The notes: generated by a model from the sequence alone, not told the origin. A DNA stretch of 40,322 bases from Syntrophobacteraceae bacterium (GCA_025454175.1 JALOOX010000033.1:1-40322); one strand, 5' to 3'; shown: positions 1 through 8,865, counted from the stretch's first letter. A program made the numbers and translations.

Positions 1-1415
1 CTTTCCGCGCGGATGATCTCCACCAGGGGCAGCACGGCCACGGGGTTGAAGAAGTGGAACCCCACCACTCGCTCGGGGTTCTTCAGTCCCGATGCCATCT
101 CGCCAATGGAGAGGGATGACGTGTTGGTGGCCAGGATGCCATCCGGCCGGATGTGAGCCTCCGCCTCGGCAAAGACCTGCCGTTTGAGGCTCATCTCCTC
201 GAACACCGCCTCGATGACGAAGTCGCAGTCCGCGAAGTCCGCATAATCCAGGGTACCCTGGAGGAGGCTCGACAGGTAGAGGGCCCGGCCTTCGGTCATC
301 CTGCCTTTTTCGGCCATTTTCCGGAATTCACCCCAGACGGCCGCGCAGCCCTTGTCCACCAGATCCTGCCGGATGTCTTTCATGACCACGGGAATCTCCA
401 TCCGGTAAATGAAAAGCTGGGCCAGCTGGGAGGCCATGAGGCCGGCGCCGATGATCCCCACCTTCTGGATGGAATTGGGCTTTGCCTCCGGCAGCCCCCT
501 GGGCTTTCTGGCGTAGCGGTTGACAAGATCGAAGGAATAGATGGATGCCTTGCACTGCCGGGTCTTGATGAGGTCGCCCAGGGCCCGGTTCTCCTCCTCG
601 AAGCCCTGCTCCACGGTCCAGGCGCAGGCACCCTCGATGAGCTCCAATGCCCGGTAGGGGGCCGGGGCCGCTCCGTGCACCCTGGCGTCCACAAAGGCCC
701 TGGCCTTCCGGATGAGAGCTTTCACACCACCCATATCGACGGGCGGGCGCTCCACCGACTCCCTGCCCGCAATCACATTCTGAAGGAAAAGCAGGGACTC
801 GTCCAGAAATTCGGCGCCGTCGAAAAGCCGGTCCGCCAGCCCCATTTCGAAGGCCTTGGGGCCGTTGATCAGGCGGTTCTGGTTCAGGGCGTTGAAGATG
901 ATGAGCTCCAGGGCCTTTTCCGGGCCGAGAAGCTTTGTGCCGAGGGTGCTGCCGCCCCAGCCCGGAATGAGACCCAGGAAGCACTCGGGGAATCCAATGG
1001 CCGGTACGCTGCCGGCCACCGTTCGATACGTGCAGTAGAGCGCGATCTCGAGACCTCCCCCGAGGGCCACGCCATTGATGGCGGCCACCGTCGGACAAGG
1101 CAGATCCATGATGCGCTTCATCACCGTGTGGCCGACCTTCCCGATCTGGTACCCCTGATCGTAGGTGGTGATGAACGGCACCTCGGTGAGATCGGCCCCC
1201 GCGGCGAAGATGTGGGGCTTGCCCGTGAGCAGCAGTCCGCGCACCTCGGATTCGCCCACGATCACGTCCAGGGCTTTTCCGAGGGATCGCATGGCGTCCT
1301 CGCCGAAGGTGTTGGGCTTCTTGTAGTCGTGGCCGTTGTCCATGGTGAGGATGGCGATCTTCCCCACGGGCGAGGCATAAAAGCGGGTGTAAAACTTGGT
1401 GACTGGTTCAGCCAT
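1..1415 (-). CDS. fadJ: Enoyl-CoA hydratase/3-hydroxyacyl-CoA dehydrogenase (FadJ/FadB-like), 3' end outside window
   Basis: Bifunctional beta-oxidation enzyme: hydrates trans-2-enoyl-CoA and then oxidises 3-hydroxyacyl-CoA with NAD+. The visible 471 codons hold a crotonase domain (about residues 1-200) with the GGGLE glutamate near 122 and the FPE glutamate near 142. A Rossmann-type dehydrogenase domain follows, with GIIGAGLMAS near 318-327 and the conserved ATNTSSL and VGFHFFNP blocks. The C-terminal part runs off the left edge, and no stop is seen. The ATG at 1415 follows a strong AGGGGGGAG ribosome site. It starts 9 nt after the thiolase stop, so it is the last visible gene of the fadR-acd-thiolase operon. 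Domain order matches FadJ/FadB, but the fadB versus fadJ assignment is not secure. Confidence 0.9.
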   Translation of the reverse strand, partial: MAEPVTKFYTRFYASPVGKIAILTMDNGHDYKKPNTFGEDAMRSLGKALDVIVGESEVRGLLLTGKPHIFAAGADLTEVPFITTYDQGYQIGKVGHTVMKRIMDLPCPTVAAINGVALGGGLEIALYCTYRTVAGSVPAIGFPECFLGLIPGWGGSTLGTKLLGPEKALELIIFNALNQNRLINGPKAFEMGLADRLFDGAEFLDESLLFLQNVIAGRESVERPPVDMGGVKALIRKARAFVDARVHGAAPAPYRALELIEGACAWTVEQGFEEENRALGDLIKTRQCKASIYSFDLVNRYARKPRGLPEAKPNSIQKVGIIGAGLMASQLAQLFIYRMEIPVVMKDIRQDLVDKGCAAVWGEFRKMAEKGRMTEGRALYLSSLLQGTLDYADFADCDFVIEAVFEEMSLKRQVFAEAEAHIRPDGILATNTSSLSIGEMASGLKNPERVVGFHFFNPVAVLPLVEIIRAE

Positions 1416-1424
1416 GGCTCCCCC

Positions 1425-2636
1425 CTACTCTTCGCTTCGGGTCCCGGACCCGTTCATCTGCAGGTTTTCCCAAATGACGGAACCACCCTGCCCCAGCCCC
1501 ACGCACAAGGCCGTGAGCCCGTAGCGCGCCCGGGGGCGCTCGCCGAAAAGATGCATGAGATGGATGGCGAGGCGGGGGCCGGAACCTGCCAGCGGATGCC
1601 CGAACGCCACGGCCCCGCCCAGGGCATTGAACCGCTCGTCGTCGGGGAATTTCAGGCCAAACTCCTTCATGAACACGATGCATTGGACGGCGAAGGCCTC
1701 GTTGAGCTCGATGATGCCCATGTCTTCCATGGTGAGCCCTGTCCTTTGCAGGATCTTGTGCGTGGAGGGGATCGGTCCGTAGCCCATGATCTCGGGCCGA
1801 ACACCCGCATAGGCGTAACCCACCAGGCGCATTTTCGGGACCACACCGAGCTCGGCCGCCTTGTCCGCGCTCATGAGGAGCACCCCCGAAGCCCCGTCGT
1901 TGAGCCCCGACGCGTTTCCCGCCGTCACTCTTCCCTGGGCTCGAAACGGCGTTTTGAGGGTGCGGAGCGATTCGAGGGTCGTCTCGGGGCGCGGCTGCTG
2001 GTCGCGATCGGCCACCATCCAGCCCTCCCGGGTGTAAACGGTCATGGGAACGATCATCTTCTGAATGATGCCCTCGCTGTAGGCCCGGGCCGTCTTGCGC
2101 TGGGAGTGGACCGCGTACTCGTCGGCCATCTCCCTGGTGATCTCGGGGAACATGTCGTGAAGATTCTCGGCCGTCTTGCCCATGACCAGGGCATCCTCCG
2201 AGACCAGTTTTTCCGTGAGGAACCTCGGATTCGGATCCGCCGTGGCGCCCATGGGATGGTGCCCCATGTGCTCGACGCCGCCCGCTATGGCGATGTCGCA
2301 AGCTCCAAGCGCGATTTCCGAGGCCGCCGCCGTGACGGCCGTGAGCCCGCCGGCGCACATGCGGTCCACCGAGAACCCGGAGCAGCTGTCCGGAAGGCCG
2401 GCCAGGAGGGCGCTGGTGCGGCCCAGGGTCAGCCCCTGGTCGCCCTCCTGGGTGGTGGCCCCCCAGACGTTCTCTTCCACCATTTCGGCCTTCACCCGCG
2501 GATTGCGCCGCAGGAGCTCACGGATCACCCGGACCACCATGTCGTCGGCGCGGGTGAGCCAGAAGCAGCCCTTCTCGCCCGCGCGCCCGAAGGCCGTCCT
2601 GATTCCATCGACCACCACCACGTCTCTCGCTTTCAT
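1425..2636 (-). CDS. fadI: Acetyl-CoA acyltransferase (3-ketoacyl-CoA thiolase)
   Basis: Thiolytic cleavage of 3-ketoacyl-CoA, the last step of beta-oxidation, pairing with the hydratase/dehydrogenase encoded next. 403 aa, normal for the family. The catalytic triad is visible: nucleophile Cys94 in DRMCAGG, His347 in GHPLAGSG and Cys378 in CVGLGQGG, plus a NEAFA motif. The ATG at 2636 (MKARDVVVVDG) is preferred because AGGAG lies 8 nt upstream and the protein aligns from there. An upstream in-frame ATG would only add 24 residues encoded by the heptamer repeat tract at 2659-2697. It is the third gene of the operon. The gene symbol is by analogy. Confidence 0.93.
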   Translation of the reverse strand: MKARDVVVVDGIRTAFGRAGEKGCFWLTRADDMVVRVIRELLRRNPRVKAEMVEENVWGATTQEGDQGLTLGRTSALLAGLPDSCSGFSVDRMCAGGLTAVTAAASEIALGACDIAIAGGVEHMGHHPMGATADPNPRFLTEKLVSEDALVMGKTAENLHDMFPEITREMADEYAVHSQRKTARAYSEGIIQKMIVPMTVYTREGWMVADRDQQPRPETTLESLRTLKTPFRAQGRVTAGNASGLNDGASGVLLMSADKAAELGVVPKMRLVGYAYAGVRPEIMGYGPIPSTHKILQRTGLTMEDMGIIELNEAFAVQCIVFMKEFGLKFPDDERFNALGGAVAFGHPLAGSGPRLAIHLMHLFGERPRARYGLTALCVGLGQGGSVIWENLQMNGSGTRSEE

Positions 2637-2658
2637 GAGAGCTTCTCCTCTAAAAGCA

Positions 2659-2697
2659 GTTTCAAGTTTTAAGTTTCGAGTTTCTGGTTTCGAGTTG
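2659..2697. repeat. Heptamer-type repeat tract (TTTCGAG/TTTCAAG words)
   Basis: The gap between the acyl-CoA dehydrogenase stop and the thiolase start consists mainly of degenerate 7-nt words of the form AGTTTCG/AAGTTTC. The same words recur at 18117-18150, 21564-21595, 38552-38636 and 40271-40322. It lies inside an operon without separating the genes far. No coding role is supported. Confidence 0.75.
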
Positions 2698-2704
2698 AAT
2701 TCCA

Positions 2705-4564
2705 TCATCCCAGCACGAAGCCGTCGGCCGGGATTTCCATGGGGGAGAGGTCATTGTTCATGATGCCCCTGGCCTTGCCCGGCGCCAAGGTCAGGACCTG
2801 GCTCATGAAGAACCGGGCCGAGGCGATCTTTCCAAAATAGAAGGCGGCGCTGCGGTTTTCCTCCAGCAGCTTTCGCCGGGACTTGTCGTCGGCTGCCCCG
2901 TGATCGCGGTAAATCTCCTGAAGCCTGCGGTCCGCCAGGTGAGCCTGCCACAGCAGCATGAACCCCATCACCACGTCCCCAAAGAGGTCGAGATAGGGCT
3001 TGGCGTACAGAACGGGCACATGGAACTCGTCGGTGACGCTCTTGAGGGCGAAGAACTTGGTGGCCTGGATGAGGCTTTCCTGGGCCTCCTCGTAGATGCC
3101 CACCATCTCGCGCAGATTGAAATTCTTTCTTATTTTAACCAGGATTTCAGTGGATGCCTTAAGGGCGCTCTTGAGCAGCTTTCCCCGGTTTATGGTGAGC
3201 TTGCGACCCACCAGGTCCAGGGCCTGGATGCCGTTGGTGCCCTCATAGATGGAGGCGATTTTACAGTCGCGGAGCATCTGCTCCACGGGATACTCGGTGA
3301 TGAACCCGTATCCTCCGTACACCTGGATGGCCGTCTCGCACACCCGGAAGCCCAGGTCGCTCCCCACGGACTTGCAGATGGGAATGAGCAGATCCAGGTG
3401 TCCCTGGTAAAGCTCGCGCTCCTCCTCGGACCCGGCGGCCCGAACGCGATCGAGGCAGTAGGCCGCCATGTAGAGCATGGCCCGCATGCCTTCGGTGCTG
3501 CTCTTCATGAAAAGGAGCATGCGGCGAACGTCGGGGTGCTCGATGATGGGGATCCGGGGAGCGTCGGCATCCTTGAGCCGCTCGACCGCGGAGCCCTGCA
3601 CGCGCTCCCGGGCGTACCGCAGGGCGTGCAGGTAGGCGCTGCTCCCATGGCAGAGGCCCTGCATGCCGACGAAGAGCCGGGCCTCGTTCATCATTTCGAA
3701 CATGATGCGCATGCCCTTGTTCTCTTCCCCCATGAGATAGCCGATGCAGCCGTTCTCTTCGCCGAAATTGAGGGAGCAGGTGGCCGACCCATGGATGCCC
3801 ATCTTGTGCTCGACGCCCGAGCAGGTCACATCGTTATCCACCAGTTCGCCGTTTTCGTCGATGCGCAGCCGCGGCACCAGGAAGATGGAAATACCCCGGG
3901 TCCCTTTGGGCGCGCCGTCGATGCGGGCAAGAACCATGTGGACGATGTTTTCGGTGAGATCGTGCATGCCGGAGGAGATGAAGATCTTCTGCCCCCTGAT
4001 TTTGAAAGTCCCGTCCGGGAGGCGCGTGGCCTTGGTGTTGAGATTGCCCACGTCGCTTCCGGCGGCTGGCTCCGTCAGGCACATGGTCCCCGACCATTCG
4101 CCCGAAAACATCTTCAGGAGATAGAGATCCTGGAGCCCGGGAGAGCCGAAGCGCTGGAGGAGGCGCCCCGCTCCGTGGGTCAGACCAGGATACATGAGCA
4201 GCGACCAGTTGGCGGCGCCGAAAAACTCGATGCAGGCGTTGGTCACGCAGAAGGGGAACCCCTGCCCACCCACCTCCTCGGGATCGCTCATGGCGAGCCA
4301 CCCCCCCTCGCAGTAGCGCTGATAAGGAGCATGGAACGACTCGGGCGCCCTGACCGCTCCGTTGTCGAACCGGCAGCCCTCCCGGTCCCCCTTGACATTG
4401 GCCGGGAGGAACTCCTTCTCGGCCAGCTTTTCCGCCTGATCGAGGGCCATGTCGAACATCTCTCTCGAGAAGTCCGAGTACAGCGGCGACTTGCACAATT
4501 CCTCGATGCGCAGTTGTTCGTAAAGGACGAACTTCACGTCCCTCTCATCCACCAGGAGCTTCAT
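2705..4564 (-). CDS. Acyl-CoA dehydrogenase, long (about 600 aa) class with C-terminal extension
   Basis: FAD-dependent first oxidation step of beta-oxidation; electrons would pass to an electron-transfer flavoprotein not encoded here. 619 aa, in the long acyl-CoA dehydrogenase class. The central region has the flavin and substrate motif MCLTEPAAGSDVG followed by KIFISSG. The probable catalytic base is the Glu of IYEGTNGIQ near residue 439. About 160 residues follow the catalytic domain, as in long-class enzymes. The ATG at 4564 overlaps the fadR stop by 4 nt (ATGA), indicating translational coupling. A longer reading is possible but would lie inside fadR. Chain-length specificity cannot be read from the sequence; the FadR context suggests long-chain substrates. 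Confidence 0.93.
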   Translation of the reverse strand: MKLLVDERDVKFVLYEQLRIEELCKSPLYSDFSREMFDMALDQAEKLAEKEFLPANVKGDREGCRFDNGAVRAPESFHAPYQRYCEGGWLAMSDPEEVGGQGFPFCVTNACIEFFGAANWSLLMYPGLTHGAGRLLQRFGSPGLQDLYLLKMFSGEWSGTMCLTEPAAGSDVGNLNTKATRLPDGTFKIRGQKIFISSGMHDLTENIVHMVLARIDGAPKGTRGISIFLVPRLRIDENGELVDNDVTCSGVEHKMGIHGSATCSLNFGEENGCIGYLMGEENKGMRIMFEMMNEARLFVGMQGLCHGSSAYLHALRYARERVQGSAVERLKDADAPRIPIIEHPDVRRMLLFMKSSTEGMRAMLYMAAYCLDRVRAAGSEEERELYQGHLDLLIPICKSVGSDLGFRVCETAIQVYGGYGFITEYPVEQMLRDCKIASIYEGTNGIQALDLVGRKLTINRGKLLKSALKASTEILVKIRKNFNLREMVGIYEEAQESLIQATKFFALKSVTDEFHVPVLYAKPYLDLFGDVVMGFMLLWQAHLADRRLQEIYRDHGAADDKSRRKLLEENRSAAFYFGKIASARFFMSQVLTLAPGKARGIMNNDLSPMEIPADGFVLG

Positions 4565-5214
4565 TTCCCTGTTCTCCTCGCTGTGTGTCCTTGAATGGTC
4601 TCCGGGCCATGGCCCGGCGGCGTGCCATCCCCCTTGCCGATCCCGTTGAGGAACAGCTCCAGAAGGGGTGCGACCAGGCCGTCCATATCCTGCCTCATTC
4701 CGGACATCACCCATGTGGAGACCACTTCGTCGATGGTCCCGAATATGAAGCGCTTGATGAGTCCGCCGGGGATGTCGGTGCGGAACGCCCCCTCCTTCTG
4801 ACCTTCCTGGACGATCTCTCCGATGAGGTCCAGGTACTCCTTGAGCTCGCTCTTGGCGTATTCCCTCATGAACCGCTGGCTCTGGCGGAGCTCCACCTGG
4901 AACACCGCGGCCAGGTCGGGATCTGACTGGAGCTCCGCGAGGTGCATCCGGATGAGGCGCTCCAGGCGCGAGGGAGCATCCTTCTCTTGGAGCGCGGCCA
5001 GGCGAAACCTGGAAATGGCCTCGCGCATCTTGACCTCGAAGATGGAAATGAGCAGGTCGTCCTTGCTCTTGAAGTAGAGGTAGACCGTGCCGTCGGCCAC
5101 GCCGGCTTCCCGGGCGATTTCGGAGACCTTGGCCTGGAAGAAGCCCTTGCCGGCGAAGACCTTGACGGCGGCATCGAGGATGCGCTGATGCTTGTCTGGA
5201 GCCTTGAGGCGCAT
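4561..5214 (-). CDS. fadR: TetR-family fatty-acid regulator, FadR (Bacillus type)
   Basis: Repressor of fatty-acid degradation, expected to release DNA on binding long-chain acyl-CoA. 217 aa: an N-terminal TetR helix-turn-helix (VSEIAREAGVADGTVYLYFKSK region) and a C-terminal ligand/dimer domain containing QVELRQS and IFGTIDEVVSTWVM. Both of those segments closely match what I recall of Bacillus subtilis FadR. The ATG at 5214 gives the usual short N-terminus; an upstream ATG would include promoter DNA. It is the first gene of the operon and ends in a 4-nt overlap with the acyl-CoA dehydrogenase. A FadR-type palindrome at 5238-5255 lies just upstream, implying autoregulation. Confidence 0.88.
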   Translation of the reverse strand: MRLKAPDKHQRILDAAVKVFAGKGFFQAKVSEIAREAGVADGTVYLYFKSKDDLLISIFEVKMREAISRFRLAALQEKDAPSRLERLIRMHLAELQSDPDLAAVFQVELRQSQRFMREYAKSELKEYLDLIGEIVQEGQKEGAFRTDIPGGLIKRFIFGTIDEVVSTWVMSGMRQDMDGLVAPLLELFLNGIGKGDGTPPGHGPETIQGHTARRTGK

Positions 5215-5237
5215 GTTATGGATTCCCCCGGCATTTA

Positions 5238-5255
5238 TGAATGAACAGTCATTCA
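5238..5255. promoter_or_regulatory. FadR operator 1 (fadR operon side)
   Basis: TGAATGAACAGTCATTCA has perfect 7-bp arms around a 4-nt centre. It matches the Bacillus FadR consensus as I recall it (TGAATGANTANTCATTCA) except at the centre. It overlaps the predicted start point of the leftward promoter. Confidence 0.85.
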
Positions 5256-5260
5256 GTTTT

Positions 5261-5289
5261 AAGTAACACTGCCTTCCGCCCGCTGTCAA
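5261..5289 (-). promoter_or_regulatory. Candidate sigma-70 promoter of the fadR operon
   Basis: On the minus strand a perfect TTGACA (5289-5284) is followed 17 nt later by TTACTT (5266-5261), a weak -10. The predicted start falls inside operator 1, which fits repression by FadR. Confidence 0.5.
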
Positions 5290-5324
5290 GGATTTCATGA
5301 GTGGGTCCAGGGCGAATTTCGCAT

Positions 5325-5353
5325 TTGCATCGGAAAAAGGGCCGAGGTATAGA
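5325..5353 (+). promoter_or_regulatory. Candidate sigma-70 promoter of the acyl-CoA synthetase gene
   Basis: TTGCAT, a 17-nt spacer, then TATAGA. The predicted start near 5360 lies at the edge of operator 2 (5359-5380), leaving an untranslated leader of about 130 nt before the ATG at 5493. Confidence 0.6.
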
Positions 5354-5358
5354 GAATA

Positions 5359-5380
5359 TTAATGAATAGTCATTCATTAA
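5359..5380. promoter_or_regulatory. FadR operator 2 (fadD side)
   Basis: A perfect palindrome with arms TTAATGAAT and ATTCATTAA around AGTC. The FadR-type core TTAATGAATAGTCATTCA differs from the recalled consensus at one arm position. It sits on the start point of the rightward promoter. Confidence 0.82.
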
Positions 5381-5492
5381 AATCCCCCGCCGGCTGTCCG
5401 CCTCCGGAGCATGGATTCCCTGGACAGAATCGCGGGAAAGCTTTACAGATGAAGACTCATGGGGAGAAGACCGTCTGACCGAGGGGGGATCG

Positions 5493-7184
5493 ATGGAGGA
5501 GCACGTCTGGTTTGCCAGCTACGATGAGAAAGTTCCGCGAACGATTGAAATACCCGACAGGCCTCTGCCGTTCTTTCTCGAATCCAACGCCGGCCGCTAT
5601 TCGGCAAACCTGGCCACCGAGTTCTTTGGAGCCGGAATCACCTACGCGGAGCTCTGGCGCCAGATCATCAGCTTCTCCAACGGTCTGCGCCGGCTGGGCG
5701 TTGAAAAGGGAACCCGCGTCGCCATCATGCTCCCCAACTGCCCCCAGACCGTCATCGCCTTCCACGCCGCGCTCTGGCTCGGCTCCGTGGTGGTCACGAC
5801 CAACCCCATGTACGTCGAACGGGAGATGGAGCACCAATGGAAGGACTCGGAGGCCGAGATCCTGGTGATCCTGGACCATCTCTACCCCAGGGCCCAGAAG
5901 GTGATTCCCCTCACCCGGATTCGCGGGGTCATCGTCACCAGCATCAAGGACTACCTGCCCTTCCCGCTCAAGTATCTCTACCCCATCAAAGCATGGAAAC
6001 AGAAGCTATTCACGGCGGTCCCCTACTCGGAATCGACTCTCAGGTTCACGGACCTGGTCCGGGAGCATTCGCCCCAGGCCTCACCCTGCCCGGTGCGGCT
6101 CGACGACCTGGCCCTGCTCCAGTACACGGGGGGCACCACGGGGCTCGCCAAGGGCGTCATGCTGAGCCATGCCAACATCCTGGCCAACGTGGTGCAGCTG
6201 GCGGCGTGGTTCACGGAGCTTCGCTACGGCCGGGAGCGCTTCCTGAGCATCCTGCCGTTCTTCCATGTCTTCGGCATGACCGTGTGCATGAACCTGCCCC
6301 TCTATTCCGGCTCGGCCATGATCCTGGTCCCCCGCTTCGAGCTGGAGCAGTTCCTCAAGGTCCTCCACAAGAGCAAGCCGACCCTGTTTCCGGGGGTCCC
6401 GACCCTTTTCATCGCCATCGTGAACCACCCCAGAATCCAGTCCTTCGACCTCTCCTCCATCCGCTACTGCATCACCGGATCGGCCCCGATGCCCGTGGAA
6501 GTGCTCCGCAAGTTCGAGGAGCTGACGGGGAGCATCATCATCGAGGGGTTCGGGCTCACGGAGTCCAGCCCCGTCACCCACGCCAACCCGCTCAAGGGCC
6601 AACGCAAGATCGGCTCCATTGGAATCCCCCTGCCAAGCACCGAAGCCAAGGTGGTCTCCCTGGACCTGGAAGGTGGGGAGATGCCGCCCGGCGAGCATGG
6701 TGAGCTCATCGTGAAGGGGCCCCAGGTCATGAAGGGCTACTGGAACATGGAGCATGAGACGGCGGCCGCCATCCGGGACGGCTGGCTCTACACCGGGGAT
6801 ATCGCCACCGTGGACGAGGCCGGATATGCCTTCATCGTGGACCGCAAGAAGGACATGATCATCGCCGGAGGCTACAACGTCTATCCCCGCGAGATCGAGG
6901 AAGTGCTCTATGAGCACCCGAAGGTCTTGGATGCGGTTTCCATCGGAGTTCCGGATCCCTACCGCGGAGAAACGGTGAAGGCCTTCGTGGTGCCCAAGCC
7001 GGGGGAGAGCCTCACCGAGAGGGAGCTCATCGAGTTCTGCCGGAGCAGACTTGCCGCCTACAAGGTCCCGCGGATTGTCGAGCTCCGGGAAAGCCTTCCC
7101 AAGACCACCGTCGGCAAGGTCCTGAGGAAGGAGCTTCGGCGCGAGGAGCAGGAGCGGCAGGCAGCTTCCGAAACCAAGGCATGA
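5493..7184 (+). CDS. fadD: Long-chain fatty acid-CoA ligase
   Basis: ATP-dependent activation of fatty acids to acyl-CoA through an acyl-adenylate, feeding the divergent beta-oxidation operon. 563 aa, normal length. ANL-superfamily signatures are in order: P-loop YTGGTTGLAKG at 211-221, GFGLTESSP, YTGD, the hinge DRKKDMIIAGGYNVYP, and the C-terminal catalytic lysine in KTTVGKVLRKELR. The ATG at 5493 follows GAGGGGG. Transcribed away from fadR across a shared 278-bp region with two FadR-like operators, so it is probably in the FadR regulon. The exact substrate length is inferred from context. Confidence 0.92.
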   Translation: MEEHVWFASYDEKVPRTIEIPDRPLPFFLESNAGRYSANLATEFFGAGITYAELWRQIISFSNGLRRLGVEKGTRVAIMLPNCPQTVIAFHAALWLGSVVVTTNPMYVEREMEHQWKDSEAEILVILDHLYPRAQKVIPLTRIRGVIVTSIKDYLPFPLKYLYPIKAWKQKLFTAVPYSESTLRFTDLVREHSPQASPCPVRLDDLALLQYTGGTTGLAKGVMLSHANILANVVQLAAWFTELRYGRERFLSILPFFHVFGMTVCMNLPLYSGSAMILVPRFELEQFLKVLHKSKPTLFPGVPTLFIAIVNHPRIQSFDLSSIRYCITGSAPMPVEVLRKFEELTGSIIIEGFGLTESSPVTHANPLKGQRKIGSIGIPLPSTEAKVVSLDLEGGEMPPGEHGELIVKGPQVMKGYWNMEHETAAAIRDGWLYTGDIATVDEAGYAFIVDRKKDMIIAGGYNVYPREIEEVLYEHPKVLDAVSIGVPDPYRGETVKAFVVPKPGESLTERELIEFCRSRLAAYKVPRIVELRESLPKTTVGKVLRKELRREEQERQAASETKA

Positions 7185-7214
7185 GAATCGTCAGGGGGGT
7201 GACGCGGGCCCTCG

Positions 7215-7363
7215 GTACAGCTCCACGCAATGCGATGTCCATTTCGTCACTCGTCATGCCGGCGGTTCTTGAACCGGCATCCATTGCTTTTCTGTGGATT
7301 CCGGCCAGGAAACCGCCGGAATGACAACTCGAGTGGTGGACACTTTATTCTGTTGAGTTGTGC
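7215..7363 (+). mobile_element. MITE-like inverted-repeat element, copy 1 (149 bp)
   Basis: It begins GTACAGCTCCACGCAATGCG and ends with the near reverse complement (TGTTGAGTTGTGC), giving imperfect terminal inverted repeats of about 27 bp. The interior forms hairpins GCCGG...CCGGC and ATTCCGGC...GCCGGAAT. Most of its length matches the reverse complement of copy 3 at 16667-16813. It has no coding capacity. It fills the gap between fadD and yihY. Confidence 0.75.
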
Positions 7364-7404
7364 TTGGCTTTCCTCCGCGCGAGCATAGACCAGGGAGGTG
7401 GAGC

Positions 7405-8784
7405 ATGCTGCCGGACAGATCGACCATCACCCGTTTTCTGGAAAAGGACCTGTGGTGTGCTCGGCTGGCCGAGCTCCCGACGGCCCGGGCCATGGCTTTC
7501 CGAGCCCTGCGAGTGGCCATGGTGAGCTACCGGCGGTTTTCCGAAGACCAGTGCCTTCTGCGCGCTTCGGCCCTGACCCTCTTCACGCTTCTTTCCATCG
7601 TACCCATGTTCGCCATGGCTTTCGGCATCGCCCAGGGCTTCGGGCTGCAGAATGCCATCGAGCGCGTGGTTCTCCAGCAGCTGGCCAGCCAGGAGGAGGT
7701 GGCCCGCTGGATCATGAGCTTTGCCCATTCCCTCCTGCAGACCACCCGAGGTGGACTCATCGCGGGCATTGGAGTGGCGGTGCTCTTCTGGACCGTCATG
7801 AAGGTCCTGAATCACATCGAAGTCTCCCTCAACGCCATCTGGAGAACAAGCTCACAGCGCACCTTTGCCCGGCGCGTCAGCGATTACCTCTCGTTCATGC
7901 TCATTGCTCCGATTCTCCTCATCATTTCAAGCAGCCTGACCGTCATGATATCCCAGCAGGTGGGGTTCATGAGCCAGCGGTTCGAGATCGTGGGTTACTT
8001 TCATTCCACGATCCTTGCGATCCTTCGGCTTTCACCCTACGTGGTCATGTGGGCTCTCTTCACTTTTCTTTACATCTTCATGCCGAATGTTCGCGTCAGG
8101 ATTGCTTCGGCGGCTCTGGGCGGCGTCATCGCCGGAACATTCTACCAGCTGTTTCAGGCAGCCTACATCTACTTCCAGGTAGGGGTCTCCAATTACAACG
8201 CCATCTACGGGAGCTTCGCAGCCCTGCCTCTATTCCTCACCTGGCTCCAGGCCAGTTGGATGATCGTCCTCCTCGGAGCTGAGATCTCCCATGCTCATCA
8301 GCATGTGGAATGGTTCGAATTCGAACCGGAGGTGAGGGGGCTCAACCGCGCCACCAGGAACCTCGTGGCCTTGTGGGTCATGCAGCAGGTCGCGCGCCGC
8401 TTCTCCGAAGGGGAACGACGCTGCACGGTGGAGGATCTGGCCGGCTCGGGGATGATTCCACTGCTTCTGGTTCGACAGACGCTGGACGAACTGGAGGAGT
8501 CGGGCCTGGTGACCGAGGTGGCTCCCCGTGAAGCTACACGGGAAGGGGGCGTGGGCCCCGGCGGAGTCTGCTACCAGCCGGCCCTCCCCGTCTCCGATCT
8601 CACCATCAAACAGGTCCTGGACCGGCTGGAAGTGAGGGGAAATGGATTCGAATGGTGTCCGGGGAGCCGTCCCGCCGCCGAGCTCGAGAGTCTCTCTCAG
8701 GCCCTGAGCGGGCTGAGGAGGTGTGTGGAGGATTCGCCCGCCAACCTCCGCCTTCTGGATCTCAGCCGAGCTTCTCCCGGATGA
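7405..8784 (+). CDS. yihY: YihY/BrkB family inner-membrane protein
   Basis: Multi-pass membrane protein of the YihY (formerly called ribonuclease BN) family; its function is not established. 459 aa. The N-terminal 300 residues hold about six hydrophobic segments (for example LTLFTLLSIVPMFAMAFGI and LFLTWLQASWMIVLLGAEI). A soluble tail of about 150 residues contains a winged-helix-like stretch (TVEDLAGSGMIPLLLVRQTLDELEESGLV, in part). The ATG at 7405 follows GGGAGG; an in-frame upstream start would fall at the end of the inverted-repeat element. The last codons (LSRASPG and the stop) lie inside the 78-bp duplicate of the alaS 3' end, so this gene and alaS probably once overlapped tail to tail. 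Confidence 0.85.
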   Translation: MLPDRSTITRFLEKDLWCARLAELPTARAMAFRALRVAMVSYRRFSEDQCLLRASALTLFTLLSIVPMFAMAFGIAQGFGLQNAIERVVLQQLASQEEVARWIMSFAHSLLQTTRGGLIAGIGVAVLFWTVMKVLNHIEVSLNAIWRTSSQRTFARRVSDYLSFMLIAPILLIISSSLTVMISQQVGFMSQRFEIVGYFHSTILAILRLSPYVVMWALFTFLYIFMPNVRVRIASAALGGVIAGTFYQLFQAAYIYFQVGVSNYNAIYGSFAALPLFLTWLQASWMIVLLGAEISHAHQHVEWFEFEPEVRGLNRATRNLVALWVMQQVARRFSEGERRCTVEDLAGSGMIPLLLVRQTLDELEESGLVTEVAPREATREGGVGPGGVCYQPALPVSDLTIKQVLDRLEVRGNGFEWCPGSRPAAELESLSQALSGLRRCVEDSPANLRLLDLSRASPG

Positions 8785-8839
8785 GCTTCCGGGCGAGCCC
8801 CAGGGCCGCCGGAAGATTGTCGGGACGGTTGCCGCCGGC
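8762..8839. repeat. 78-bp direct repeat, left copy (duplicate of alaS 3' end)
   Basis: Identical base for base to 9578-9655, which is the alaS stop codon plus the last 75 nt of alaS coding sequence. This left copy supplies the yihY stop codon (8782-8784). The two copies bracket a 738-bp segment carrying the toxin-antitoxin pair. Confidence 0.97.
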
Positions 8840-8865
8840 TTCCGTCGAAAGGCTGGATTGGCTCC

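Noticed and set aside
153..2672. Very long plus-strand open frame of over 800 codons
   Set aside because: It is the antisense of the thiolase and hydratase genes; high GC keeps antisense frames open. It has no family features, while the minus strand has catalytic motifs.
2900..4594. Long plus-strand frame
   Set aside because: Antisense of the acyl-CoA dehydrogenase gene; no recognisable domain.
8310..8330. GGTTCGAATTCGAACC, like a tRNA T arm
   Set aside because: It is coding sequence of yihY and no acceptor or anticodon stem can be built around it.
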